48,675 nt of DNA from Bdellovibrionales bacterium (GCA_009692515.1 SHZA01000014.1:1-48675); one strand, 5' to 3'; shown: positions 27,285 through 36,216, counted from the stretch's first letter. The notes: a model not told the origin generated them from the letters alone. Numbers and translations: made by a program.

Positions 27285-28493
27285 ATGTCCGTTATTCGAT
27301 CTATCGCTTGGCGTTTTATGATGAAGGGAACTGAGAAAGGTCATTTCAGCGCCATGACCTTTTTTTCCTGGTTGGCCATTGGCGTGGGAGTGGCTGCAAT
27401 GAGCGGGCTGCTTTCTGTAATGTATGGATTTGAGAACTCCCTCAAGACAAAGGTATTAAATGCCTATCCGCATATTATTGTGAAACCCTTACAGGGAAGT
27501 GGAGCCCTTAAAGATGATCCCAAGTTTTTAAATACACTTCGTTCGCTGGCCGATATCACACGAGTTGTTCCATATATTGAAACGGAAATGATTTTACAAA
27601 GCCACGTGAGAACTTTGGGCGGTGTGATTTGGGGATTGAAAACGGAGGACTTCGATCGAGTTAAAAAAGGATTGGTGGAAGGGGAGTTGCCTTCTGTTAA
27701 CGCCGCATTACCTGAAGTTGTTATGGGAAAGGAATTAGCACATCGACTCAATATCTCTTCTGGAGATAAAGTTAAAATCATTTCTCCTACTGCTAAAGTA
27801 GGATTTATGGCAGCAGTGCCTAAGACTGAAACCTTTAAAGTGTCTGGCCTTTATGCTTCAGGTCACTATGAATTTGATGAGCAATATTTATACATGCCAA
27901 TGGAGGACGCTCAAGATATTTTGGGCTGGAATGAGGCAGTTTCTGGTTACCACATCTGGACCTCCACTTTAGATCAGGCGGATGAGGTGCAAAAAACACT
28001 CACATTAATTTTACCTCCTAATTTGAAAGCAGAAAGTTGGTCTGTTTTTAATGCGGCTCTTTTTCAGTCGTTGAAATTAGAACAGTATTGCATGAGTACT
28101 ATTTTAAGTTTTGCCATTTTAATTGCTGTAATGAATATCGTAATCACTTTAATGATGCACGTGACTCATAAGAGAAAAAATATTGGGGTGCTAAGAGCAT
28201 TGGGTGCCTCTAAGGCTCAAATTAGACAGGTGTTTGTTTGGCAGGGAACCTGGATGGGCTTGGTAGGATTAGTACTAGGAGCCGTTTTAACCACTATTTT
28301 TGTATTGTACATTCGATACTTTTCGCAATACCAACTTCCCGACATCTACTATGACCGAACGATTCCACTCGATCTTCGCCCTGCATCTTTTTTGATGATT
28401 TTTGGTGGCGCTATTTTACTTATTTATTTAGCCACGCTTTTTCCTTCTCTAAAAGCGGCTCGCTTAGATCCTATTGAAGCAATTCGAGAATGA
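27285..28493 (+). CDS. LolC/LolE-type ABC transporter permease (FtsX/MacB fold)
   Basis: A 402-residue permease with one N-terminal transmembrane helix (about 22-45), a periplasmic MacB-like domain (about 46-265) and three C-terminal helices (about 268-292, 318-345 and 362-388). The beginning SVIRSIAWRFMMKG and MTFFSWLAIGVGVAAM and the closing SLKAARLDPIEAIRE are characteristic of LolC/E. Together with a LolD ATPase such proteins extract lipoproteins from the inner membrane for transport to the outer membrane. No LolD gene is adjacent. The last 70 nt overlap the 3' end of ybeY on the other strand. Confidence 0.85.
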   Translation: MSVIRSIAWRFMMKGTEKGHFSAMTFFSWLAIGVGVAAMSGLLSVMYGFENSLKTKVLNAYPHIIVKPLQGSGALKDDPKFLNTLRSLADITRVVPYIETEMILQSHVRTLGGVIWGLKTEDFDRVKKGLVEGELPSVNAALPEVVMGKELAHRLNISSGDKVKIISPTAKVGFMAAVPKTETFKVSGLYASGHYEFDEQYLYMPMEDAQDILGWNEAVSGYHIWTSTLDQADEVQKTLTLILPPNLKAESWSVFNAALFQSLKLEQYCMSTILSFAILIAVMNIVITLMMHVTHKRKNIGVLRALGASKAQIRQVFVWQGTWMGLVGLVLGAVLTTIFVLYIRYFSQYQLPDIYYDRTIPLDLRPASFLMIFGGAILLIYLATLFPSLKAARLDPIEAIRE

Positions 28494-28978
28494 TCTAGTT
28501 TTTTTAAAATTTTTTCTTGAAGGCGAAACATTTTTATTGCCTCGCGCTTAGTTTTTTCGTGATCAAACCCAAAAAGATGAAGCACTCCGTGAACCGTTAA
28601 TCTAGAAAGTTCCGCTGAAATTGAAACCCTATATTCTTGAGCCTGCTTTTTTGCGATATCCCAGCAAATAAGCACATCTCCTAGGTCTGTTTGTGGAAAA
28701 GAAAACTTACTTAAAGGGGTTTCCATTCTGGAAAAAGATAATACATCGGTGGGTTTATTTTTATTTCGATACTGTACATTTAATTTTTGAATAGTCTTAG
28801 GGCCTACGATGGCGATAGAAATAGTGCATTTGGAATCTGGTGGCAGATTTTTTTTGAAAATCCCAATCGGAATATTTTGAAGAGTTAACAAAGCAGAACT
28901 TTTTAAAATGTTCTTTAACGCTGGAGAAAACCGGGCTCTGCAGTGAAGAGTAATAGAAACTCTAGATTGCACACTCAC
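28424..28978 (-). CDS. ybeY: Endoribonuclease YbeY
   Basis: A 184-residue protein with the metal-binding motif HGVLHLFGFDH (H130, H134, H140), diagnostic of YbeY. The fold-wide phrases NKPTDVLSF and LGDVLIC also fit. YbeY acts in 16S rRNA 3' maturation and ribosome quality control. The C-terminal 24 residues or so after the motif helix lie in the DNA shared with the permease gene and look like a lineage-specific tail. The start overlaps the pgpH stop by four nt (ATGA). Confidence 0.92.
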   Translation of the reverse strand: MSVQSRVSITLHCRARFSPALKNILKSSALLTLQNIPIGIFKKNLPPDSKCTISIAIVGPKTIQKLNVQYRNKNKPTDVLSFSRMETPLSKFSFPQTDLGDVLICWDIAKKQAQEYRVSISAELSRLTVHGVLHLFGFDHEKTKREAIKMFRLQEKILKKLDHSRIASIGSKRAAFREGKSVAK

Positions 28979-31386
28979 TTTTTTTCGCTCTGTTTTAAGG
29001 TTGCAGCATTAATAGTAATTGAAGGCACGGTATTATTAACGGGTTCATTTTTTTTATTCAGAGCTCTGTTTTGTCCAGGATATTCAATCCGATGGTGATG
29101 CAGGGAAACCAGAGTTTTAGTGAAATGAAGTTCAATAACCTGAAGATCTCTAAAGGTAAGATCACAGTCGGAAAACTGTTCTTCAAGAAACCGCTTGGTA
29201 ATAATATGATGGACCATGGTTTGAATCTTTATAGGAGTAGGGTCGGAGATACTTCGGATCGCAGCTTCACAAGCATCAGCTAGCATCACAATACCGGCCT
29301 CTCTAGTTTGCGGTTTTGGACCAGGATAGCGAAAATGGCACTCATCAACCGACTCTAAAGACGCATCTACCGTTTCCTTGGCTTTATTAAAAAAGAAGGA
29401 GGTTAGGGTCGTCCCATGATGTTGCTCGATAATATCGATGACCTTATTTCCGAGTCGATAGTCTTTTCCCATTCGCACACCATTTTTCACATGTGAAAAA
29501 AGTATTTTAGCCGACATGCTAGGTTGCAAATGATCGTGCGGATTGTTTCCAGGAATTTGATTTTCAATGAAGTACAAGGGCTTATTCATTTTACCAATGT
29601 CATGGTAGTAAGCAGAAACTCTAGCGAGTAGCCCATTGGCATGAATAGAATCGGCTGCTATTTCCGCAAGGCTTCCTACAATCACAGAGTGGTGATAGGT
29701 ACCCGGAGCTTTCATCATGAGTGAATGTAATAATGGATGATGAAAATTGGCTAATTCAAGAAGCTTCAGACTTGTGGTGTAGCCAAAAAAAGACTCAAAG
29801 AATGGAATCATAAAACTAGCCAGAACAGTCGCTAAAATACCTGATAAAAAAGCAAAGAATGCACTTGCGAAAACCGAGACCCAAAGAGTTTCCTTAAAGC
29901 CTAGATACTGAATAATTCCTAATGCTAAAATAATGATGGCAGAAAGAAAACCACTCCAGGAGCCACATTTAAAAAGATCGGCTCGGCTTCTACATTCTCC
30001 TACGGCGTGAATAGCGGTAGCAGAAATCACAAAGGTGAAAACAGTAAAAGGAAAACCCTGCTCTAAGACTAGAGCTCCCACCGCAGTTACTAAAAGAGTA
30101 AAAGCATATGAGGCTGTTCTTCCCATCATTAGATGCAACATAATGGCACCCGTAGAAACGGGTAAAATAAAATCGGTGAGTTGGAAAAAACCATAAGATG
30201 AAAAAATAAATTGTAACCAAGGGGAACCATATTTCATGAGAAGAATTAGGGAGGTGCTAATAACCAAGAAAATGATAGCGTCTTTCAGAGAAAGATCCCA
30301 AAACTTTTTGTAACCCAAATGCAGTGAAAATAAAATAAAAAGAAATATAAATAAGACAGTAAATGAGAGTAAAAATCTTTTCAGATGCGAGACGGGAGAG
30401 GTGAGCTCCTTTACAGATTGGATCAGCTGCAGATGCGAGTCTGTGAGCTTTTCTCCTCTGTGGATAAGAATCTGTCCTTTTGTTATATGGATGATAGGTT
30501 GCTTTGATGCCTTTGAATATTCCTCAATTCTTTTGTCGGTTTCAGACTGGTTGAGTATCAGGTTGGAGGGAATTAAGTAATCTATGATTTCGACTGCCGC
30601 GCGCGCATTAAATAATTTTTTTTCTTTTATAATTGAGGGATAACGGCTTAAAACTTCTCGAGCTTGATCTAGGCTCCAGACTCTGGAGAGATCTGTGATT
30701 AAACTTTCGCTCAGCCCCTGATTATATTTTCTTACAGTAATTCCCGTGGCGTAGTAAGAGAAAAAAACATCTACATTGGAAATTAATCTGGTTTTTAGAA
30801 AATCGGTTAATTTAAAAAAGGTGTCCTCAGTTTTTGAGTTGAATCTATTTTCATGGAGATAAAGGAGATCCCTAGGACGAAGAGTTTGCCCTGAGTATTG
30901 TGTTACTTTTTTGGCTAGTTGGTCCAGAAATATCGGGTTTTTCATATTTCGTTTGGAATCGAAATAGAATTCTTTTCTAATAGTTTTAAAGGCATATCTC
31001 CATTTTCCAAGCCATGTAGGAATAGTCTTTTCATCATAGTCAAAAATAGGAGGGACTCGTTGGCTAAGACTCTCCTTTTGTTGAGAGTCTCTTTCGGGAG
31101 GTTCGATATCGGAGGTGAGTGGAGAGATCACATCTACATTAGCAATGTCTCCGATTGCAGAGTAAAGAAAAGGAATTGGGGCTTGATGAATCCCATAGAT
31201 AATCACGGTCGTAATCAGAGTGAAAAGCAGGGTATAAGATACTCTCGCTACCTGTTGTCGATATTTGATAGCAGATTCACTAGAAAACTCAGAGAGCGCC
31301 TTTCCTTCAAACGCTTTTGCGAACAAACCAAAGTTGTTTGCTATCTGTTCCATAAGCAACTTAAATTTTCTTGAGAATTTAGACAG
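28975..31386 (-). CDS. pgpH: PgpH-like 7TM-HD cyclic-di-AMP phosphodiesterase
   Basis: About 803 residues if started at the CTG at 31386; 794 from the TTG at 31359, or 792 from the ATG at 31353. The layout is an N-terminal helix, an extracellular domain (about 60-330), seven transmembrane helices (about 330-535) and a cytoplasmic HD domain with YYHDIGK and IIEQHHGTT as metal ligands. PgpH hydrolyses cyclic di-AMP. Start choice: AAGGAG (31393-31398 on the complement) lies six nt before the in-frame CTG, while the later TTG and ATG have no ribosome site, so CTG is favoured. The pgpH-ybeY order is conserved in many bacteria, usually with phoH upstream; phoH is absent here. Confidence 0.85.
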   Translation of the reverse strand: MSKFSRKFKLLMEQIANNFGLFAKAFEGKALSEFSSESAIKYRQQVARVSYTLLFTLITTVIIYGIHQAPIPFLYSAIGDIANVDVISPLTSDIEPPERDSQQKESLSQRVPPIFDYDEKTIPTWLGKWRYAFKTIRKEFYFDSKRNMKNPIFLDQLAKKVTQYSGQTLRPRDLLYLHENRFNSKTEDTFFKLTDFLKTRLISNVDVFFSYYATGITVRKYNQGLSESLITDLSRVWSLDQAREVLSRYPSIIKEKKLFNARAAVEIIDYLIPSNLILNQSETDKRIEEYSKASKQPIIHITKGQILIHRGEKLTDSHLQLIQSVKELTSPVSHLKRFLLSFTVLFIFLFILFSLHLGYKKFWDLSLKDAIIFLVISTSLILLMKYGSPWLQFIFSSYGFFQLTDFILPVSTGAIMLHLMMGRTASYAFTLLVTAVGALVLEQGFPFTVFTFVISATAIHAVGECRSRADLFKCGSWSGFLSAIIILALGIIQYLGFKETLWVSVFASAFFAFLSGILATVLASFMIPFFESFFGYTTSLKLLELANFHHPLLHSLMMKAPGTYHHSVIVGSLAEIAADSIHANGLLARVSAYYHDIGKMNKPLYFIENQIPGNNPHDHLQPSMSAKILFSHVKNGVRMGKDYRLGNKVIDIIEQHHGTTLTSFFFNKAKETVDASLESVDECHFRYPGPKPQTREAGIVMLADACEAAIRSISDPTPIKIQTMVHHIITKRFLEEQFSDCDLTFRDLQVIELHFTKTLVSLHHHRIEYPGQNRALNKKNEPVNNTVPSITINAATLKQSEKK

Positions 31387-31451
31387 AGACTTCTCCTTAA
31401 ATTAAAAACACTTATACAGAATTCGTATCGGTTACTTTTGAGTAAATACAG

Positions 31452-31495
31452 ACTGGATTAATTAATGCGAAGCATAACCCTGAAAATAATCCAGT
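31452..31495 (-). other. Stem-loop upstream of pgpH
   Basis: A perfect 9-bp inverted repeat, ACTGGATTA (31452-31460) with TAATCCAGT (31487-31495), encloses an inner ATGC-GAA-GCAT hairpin. It lies in the presumed pgpH leader or promoter region. It lacks the landmarks of the ydaO cyclic-di-AMP riboswitch that I could check by eye. Operator or RNA element; undetermined. Confidence 0.35.
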
Positions 31496-31554
31496 ACTTG
31501 AAATGTAATGGGCTAGGACGGTATGGGAAATATCTTGGGCAGGATCGAAGGAAT

Positions 31555-31600
31555 AAAAAAAAACCCAACCCGAAGAAATCTTCGAAATTGGGTTTTTTAA
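31555..31600 (-). terminator. Intrinsic terminator after the small Ala/Lys-rich exported protein
   Basis: The arms AAACCCAA (31561-31568) and TTGGGTTT (31588-31595) extend through flanking A and T runs, and an inner CGAAGA-AA-TCTTCG stem stacks above. On the minus strand the stem is followed by nine T, ending transcripts of the gene at 31624-31890. The symmetric runs mean it could also work on the plus strand. Confidence 0.85.
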
Positions 31601-31623
31601 AAAATATTTAATATAGTTAAATA

Positions 31624-31890
31624 TTACTTTGCAGCTGGAGCGGCTTCCATTGCTGGAGCAGTTTCCATTGCTGGAGCAGTTTCAGTTTTCATTTCAACTT
31701 TTTTAGCTTTTTTGGCTTTTTTGCTGATCTTTTTTTCAACTTTTGCAGTTTCTGTAGTTACTTCAGTAACTGGTGCTACTGGAGCTGCAGTGTTGGCTTC
31801 TGGATTGACTACAGGAGCTGTTGTTTCGTTAGCAAAAGAAACGCTAGCAACTAAGGTTAAAAGGCTGATTCCACAGATTAAAGATTTCAT
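31624..31890 (-). CDS. Small exported Ala/Pro/Lys-rich protein
   Basis: An 88-residue protein with a signal peptide (residues 1-20, ASVSFA-NE). The mature part of about 68 residues has an acidic Pro/Ala/Thr half, a block of about a dozen basic residues (KKISKKAKKAKK) and repeated ETAPAM or EAAPAM at the end. AAGGAG eight nt before the ATG and a strong terminator after it suggest a short, well-translated transcript. It may be an abundant periplasmic protein, but no family is recognised. Confidence 0.7.
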   Translation of the reverse strand: MKSLICGISLLTLVASVSFANETTAPVVNPEANTAAPVAPVTEVTTETAKVEKKISKKAKKAKKVEMKTETAPAMETAPAMEAAPAAK

Positions 31891-32053
31891 TATAGTAACT
31901 CCTTGATGATTAGAAATGGGTGAGATTTTAGAAAACGCTAAAATCGTCCGTTTCTTGTTATTTTTCTTCGTAGGTTTTAAACCCCTGCTTAAATAATGGC
32001 AACAAGAGACTCTTGATTAAAAATTCAACATTATCTATAGAGTTCAGGTCGGA

Positions 32054-32533
32054 TCAGGTTAGTTCCACACCCAGGTTGTTTTGACGAATGACCTCATAAA
32101 GTACAATTGCTGCACTTTGAGCTAAATTTAGGCTGCGAACTATCGAAGTTCTCATGGGAATTTTATAAAACTGGGTGGTAAATTCTTCATGAATAGAGGG
32201 GGGAAGTCCTTTGGTTTCACTCCCAAAAACCAAATAGGAGGGTAGGGAGTAGTGGGCCTCGGTATAAATCTGAGATGCAAATTTACTGTATAATGTTAAA
32301 TGTTTAGGCTGTTCTGAGTTCATAAAATCTTCCCAAGAATTATGGGTTTTAAGATCTACAAAGGGCCAGTAATCGAGGCCAGCTCGTTTCACCGCGGCAT
32401 CATCAATTTGAAAACCTAAGGGGTGAATCAAATGAAGGATGGCCCCGGTACAGGCGCACATTCTGGCAATGGAACCTGTATTTTGAGGGATCACAGGTTG
32501 ATAGAGCACAATATTAAGTTTGTTTTGTTGCAT
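32054..32533 (-). CDS. trmL: tRNA (cytidine(34)-2'-O)-methyltransferase TrmL
   Basis: A 159-residue minimal SPOUT methyltransferase. QPVIPQNTGSIARMCA at the N-terminus, the FGSETKGLP motif and the knot segment IPMRTSIVRSLNLAQSAAIVLYE are the three SpoU signatures, and the length is that of TrmL. It methylates the 2'-O of the wobble base in tRNA-Leu using S-adenosylmethionine. It is divergent from miaB, another anticodon-loop modification gene; the two starts are 52 nt apart. Confidence 0.92.
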   Translation of the reverse strand: MQQNKLNIVLYQPVIPQNTGSIARMCACTGAILHLIHPLGFQIDDAAVKRAGLDYWPFVDLKTHNSWEDFMNSEQPKHLTLYSKFASQIYTEAHYSLPSYLVFGSETKGLPPSIHEEFTTQFYKIPMRTSIVRSLNLAQSAAIVLYEVIRQNNLGVELT

Positions 32534-32585
32534 TTTTTTATTCTTCTACTTGAGGTCTGAGCATTCTGCTACTAGAATCGCCGCC

Positions 32586-34001
32586 ATGCAGCGGCAGCTT
32601 TATACTCAACCCATAAATACAAAATCTCTCCACATCAAAACCTTTGGTTGTCAGATGAATGTGTATGACTCCAATCGCATGCAGTCTATCCTAACTGCTA
32701 AAGGATTTCGGGCTGAACCGGAGTTGAGAAATGCAGATGTTATTTTAATCAACACCTGTAGCATTCGAGATAAGTCTGAGCATAAACTTTTAAGTCTGCT
32801 TGGAGAACTCAAAGGATTAAAGGAAAAGGATCCTAAAAAGGTAATCGCAGTTTCAGGGTGTATGGGGCAGCGAATGGGGCGAGCTTTATTACAACGAGTG
32901 CCTCATTTGGATTTAGTTCTGGGTCCCGATGCCATTGATCGCGTAGGAGAACTTTTAGACGGTGTGATCCATGGTGGCCAGCGCTTAGTAGAGGCAAAAT
33001 TTGATAATGAGGGCCGAAGTTATTCTCAGCCCTGTAATGTTCATCGAGCCAAACCAGCGGAGCTTTTAACTATTGTCAAAGGGTGCGACCATTTTTGCAC
33101 CTATTGTATTGTTCCGTTTGTTCGCGGAAGAGAAAAAAGTCGTAGCATTGAAGAGATAGTTCAAGATGTAAAAAACTTTGTCGCGCAAGGAACCACAGAC
33201 ATCACCTTTTTAGGACAAAATATTAACACCTATGGCAAAGGCACTGGGCAAAAACTTTCCGAGCTTATTGAGGCCGCCAATCAAGTTAAGGGTTTAGAAA
33301 GAATTAGATATCTCACTTCACACCCTAGAGATTTAGGTGAAGATCTTATTAATCAGTTTGGCACCATAGAAAAGCTTTGTCCTCAACTCCACTTGCCTTT
33401 TCAATCTGGGAGTGACCGTATTTTAAAAGCAATGTCTCGCCTTTATAATCAAGAACTTTACCTGAAGAAAATTGAACTACTAAGAAAAGCTTCACCACAC
33501 ATGGCTATCTCTACCGACGTCATCGTAGGGTTTCCAGGAGAGACTGACGAAGACTTTGAAGCTACTTTAAAGGTTTTAGATGAAGTAAAGTTTTCTGGAG
33601 CCTTTCTCTTTAAATACTCACCACGACCTGGAACCAAGGCTGCTGAGTTTGGAGCGGAGGTTCCTGAAAATATCAAGGATGAAAGATTGGCGAGATCTCA
33701 AAAAATACTTAATCATCATATTGAAGTAGAAAATAAAAATTATCTTAATACAGTAATTCCCGTATTGATTGAGTCGATGGATAAGAAAAAACAATACTTT
33801 TCTGGTAGAAACCCTCAAAATAAATTGGTTCATGTGATGAATATAGGTGACGCCTCAATAGGGAAAATCATTGATGTTGAAATCACCGATACCAACGTGA
33901 GTTGTTTGAAAGGATTTTATGTCGGAGCTCCCAAAAACGAAATTAACTATAGAAGAATTGAAAACCACATTTCCTCATCGCTATCACCCACCCCAAATTG
34001 A
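32586..34001 (+). CDS. miaB: tRNA 2-methylthio-N6-isopentenyladenosine synthase MiaB
   Basis: About 471 residues from the ATG at 32586; an open frame reaches back to 32520 but would overlap trmL and encodes an unlikely hydrophobic lead. The methylthiotransferase domain holds the second cluster (C22, C58, C92), the radical SAM domain has CDHFCTYC (C167, C171, C174), and a TRAM domain ends the protein. It adds the 2-methylthio group to i6A37 of tRNA. The last 83 nt overlap the start of the carbonic-anhydrase-like gene. MiaA is not in the window. Confidence 0.94.
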   Translation: MQRQLYTQPINTKSLHIKTFGCQMNVYDSNRMQSILTAKGFRAEPELRNADVILINTCSIRDKSEHKLLSLLGELKGLKEKDPKKVIAVSGCMGQRMGRALLQRVPHLDLVLGPDAIDRVGELLDGVIHGGQRLVEAKFDNEGRSYSQPCNVHRAKPAELLTIVKGCDHFCTYCIVPFVRGREKSRSIEEIVQDVKNFVAQGTTDITFLGQNINTYGKGTGQKLSELIEAANQVKGLERIRYLTSHPRDLGEDLINQFGTIEKLCPQLHLPFQSGSDRILKAMSRLYNQELYLKKIELLRKASPHMAISTDVIVGFPGETDEDFEATLKVLDEVKFSGAFLFKYSPRPGTKAAEFGAEVPENIKDERLARSQKILNHHIEVENKNYLNTVIPVLIESMDKKKQYFSGRNPQNKLVHVMNIGDASIGKIIDVEITDTNVSCLKGFYVGAPKNEINYRRIENHISSSLSPTPN

Positions 34002-34491
34002 TCCCTCCGTTTTTATAGCTCCTGGAAGTCATGTGATGGGTGACGTTACTATTGGCAAGGAGAGCAGTGTTTGGTTTAATTGTGTTCTTCGTGGAGATGT
34101 AAATTTTATTCGGATTGGTGAGAAAACTAACATTCAAGATCTCACTTTAATTCATGAGTCCTACAGGAAACATCCTACTATTATTGGAAATTCAGTTACG
34201 GTAGGTCATTCAGTAGTTTTGCATGCATGTACGATTGGCGATTTTTGTCTTTTAGGAATGGGAAGTATTATTTTAGATGGAGCTGAACTGGGTGATTATG
34301 TTCTGATAGGTGCAGGGAGCCTTGTTACTCAAGGAACTAAAATACCTTCAAGAAGTAAGGTGATGGGTAGCCCTGCAAAGGTGGTAGGCCTCTTAACTGA
34401 TGAAGAGATTACATTCCTAGAGTTTAGCGCGGCTCACTATGTTCGGTTGCGCCAAACGTATCTATCTTCCAGCGAAGTTTCTTCAGTTTAA
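33919..34491 (+). CDS. Gamma-carbonic-anhydrase-family left-handed beta-helix protein
   Basis: A 190-residue hexapeptide-repeat protein of the YrdA/PaaY/CaiE type. Zinc ligands fit H79 (LIHES), H97 and H102 (GHSVVLHAC). GMGSIILDGAELGDYVLIGAGSLV is the standard family segment. Activity in this group ranges from real carbonic anhydrase to unknown, so only the fold and metal site are claimed. The N-terminal 25 residues lie in DNA shared with the miaB end. Its 3' end overlaps the convergent membrane-protein gene by 68 nt. Confidence 0.85.
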   Translation: MSELPKTKLTIEELKTTFPHRYHPPQIDPSVFIAPGSHVMGDVTIGKESSVWFNCVLRGDVNFIRIGEKTNIQDLTLIHESYRKHPTIIGNSVTVGHSVVLHACTIGDFCLLGMGSIILDGAELGDYVLIGAGSLVTQGTKIPSRSKVMGSPAKVVGLLTDEEITFLEFSAAHYVRLRQTYLSSSEVSSV

Positions 34492-36091
34492 ACGTAATTA
34501 CTATTAAACAGCAGAAGACAAAACAAACTGGAGCAAGAATTCCAAGTGTAGTCACCGTACCCACAAAGTAGATCACAATCCCCATGAGTATTGGAATTAA
34601 GAGTTGTTTAAATCTAAGGCGCAAAAGTTTTTGAATTGAAATTTTATTTTGCATTGCTGGAAAAAGATTAAAAAGACTAAAAGGGGAAAAGATAAGGCCG
34701 GCTAGTACGCCATCAAAAAGGGCCGCGCGAATAAGGGGATCGGGATAGGTTTGAATCAGTTGTGAGACTAAAATGAAAAATGGAGAGGATAATCCGCCAG
34801 TTAGAAATCCAAGTAGAAATCCTGAAAGCAGAGTAAAAGGTAAAATAGATGTCGGATGTTTTTGGGGGTCACAAATTGAAATTACTAAATCGATCACTCC
34901 CACTTCGGAACAAAAGGCCGCAACAGATGAGGATATTAGTAATGCTATAAGTGAAGGCTTCCATCTTGAATAAATAGCGTTCCAATGGTCCCATTTAAAT
35001 CTTAAAAACTCTACTAGCAGAAAAGCAAGCCCCCATCGGGTGAGTGTGGGAATGGCTCTTAGATCGGCAATCATAAAGGCTAGAGATTCGATCACGATTA
35101 CTGCAATGAAATATCGCCAGAAATTTTTTATCTCCCAGATTAATATTTGATTGTTGTGTCCTAAGGGTACCAGGGAGAGAAAAAAACAAAAGAAAATGGA
35201 GAAAGAAAAATATCTTGGAGTGAGAAAAGTAGTGAATACTGAATAAATATTAGAAAGGTCTAAGCCAAAAATATAAAGACTTAAGGCTAGGATAAGAAGC
35301 TGTGAATTAAGAAAAAGGGTGAGCTTTTTAATCTCATTGCCCACTGAAAAAATAATGGGGCTTACGAGAGTATAGAGAATCGGATTCCATATCCCTAAAA
35401 GGTTGTTAAAAAAAGAATTCACTAAAATTTCTATGCGATTAGATGCAGTTTTTCCTCTTTTTCGTTCGTGTAATGGGAGTAATGCAATCCATAAGGAAAA
35501 AAGAAAAAGACCAGGAAAAAGTCTGTCGGTGGCTAGGATATTAATAGGAATTTTGGGGAGATTTTTTAGTAGCTCAATAAGATTAAGACCACTTAAGAAA
35601 AAAAGGTGAAGAACTAGGCAAGTAATCGCACCCCAGAGATGGGCGCTAAAGGGCAACATTAAGATAAAGGCTAGAAGCGGTAAAAAACATAAGGGTAGGG
35701 GGAATTGGGTAGCGTAACTTTTAGTGATCAGCGGCCTTAGAGAGGTGGAGTTAAAGATTTCAAAGCCCAAGTTCCATTGGGCTCTTAGATTTAATTGAGA
35801 GGAATGGGCAGATTGAGCCCTTAAGACACAAGAGGGTAGTAGTGGAGAGCGACTAACTGAGGGCTGTGGATTTAATTTCCCTATAAACCAACGTTCTAGT
35901 GGAGTGTTTTCATTAGAAATCAGTTCTCGGCAGTTATCCGAGACTATTTTAGTCAACTCTACAGTTTTAGAGAGTTCTGAGTTTAGCCTTTCAGTGGCGA
36001 CTTCACGTTGGGAAAAGGGAAGTAGTACTAAAAAAAGAGCTGCTGTAATGGTGGCTATGAGCCACTTGATAAGTAGTTGAAATTGAAACAT
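34424..36091 (-). CDS. Polytopic membrane protein, orphan
   Basis: A 555-residue protein with one N-terminal transmembrane helix, a soluble periplasmic segment (about 30-125), and then about 11 or 12 hydrophobic helices. A GFLLGFLTGGLSSPFFILVSQL segment in the last third, followed by FDGVLAGLIFSPFSLFNLFP, resembles the core of carboxylate or TRAP-type transporters with paired reentrant loops, but this is an impression. No transporter ATPase or other partner is next to it. It overlaps the end of the convergent gamma-CA gene by 68 nt. Confidence 0.6.
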   Translation of the reverse strand: MFQFQLLIKWLIATITAALFLVLLPFSQREVATERLNSELSKTVELTKIVSDNCRELISNENTPLERWFIGKLNPQPSVSRSPLLPSCVLRAQSAHSSQLNLRAQWNLGFEIFNSTSLRPLITKSYATQFPLPLCFLPLLAFILMLPFSAHLWGAITCLVLHLFFLSGLNLIELLKNLPKIPINILATDRLFPGLFLFSLWIALLPLHERKRGKTASNRIEILVNSFFNNLLGIWNPILYTLVSPIIFSVGNEIKKLTLFLNSQLLILALSLYIFGLDLSNIYSVFTTFLTPRYFSFSIFFCFFLSLVPLGHNNQILIWEIKNFWRYFIAVIVIESLAFMIADLRAIPTLTRWGLAFLLVEFLRFKWDHWNAIYSRWKPSLIALLISSSVAAFCSEVGVIDLVISICDPQKHPTSILPFTLLSGFLLGFLTGGLSSPFFILVSQLIQTYPDPLIRAALFDGVLAGLIFSPFSLFNLFPAMQNKISIQKLLRLRFKQLLIPILMGIVIYFVGTVTTLGILAPVCFVFCCLIVITFKLKKLRWKIDTFGATEHSEPR

Positions 36092-36159
36092 GAGTTTTTG
36101 TAGAAAGGATTAGTTTATCCCTGAATGAGTTTATAATGAAGCAATAAACGGAAAGAGAG

Positions 36160-36178
36160 CGGGGATTATCCTGCCCCG
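36160..36178 (-). terminator. Weak stem-loop after ino1
   Basis: CGGGG (36160-36164) pairs with CCCCG (36174-36178) about 40 nt past the ino1 stop. On the minus strand the stem is followed only by a pyrimidine-rich CTCTCTTTCC, so this is a weak candidate. Confidence 0.35.
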
Positions 36179-36216
36179 TGCCAAAAATCTTTGAAACGAG
36201 GCAGGTAGAATAAAGT

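Noticed and set aside
31387-31560. Cyclic-di-AMP (ydaO-type) riboswitch before pgpH
   Set aside because: The region has a stem-loop but none of the conserved G-rich and GAATC-like landmarks I could look for; covariance-model search would decide.
32520-32585. Upstream extension of miaB beginning MFCCIFLFF
   Set aside because: It would overlap trmL and has a hydrophobic lead absent from MiaB; the ATG at 32586 gives the expected N-terminus.
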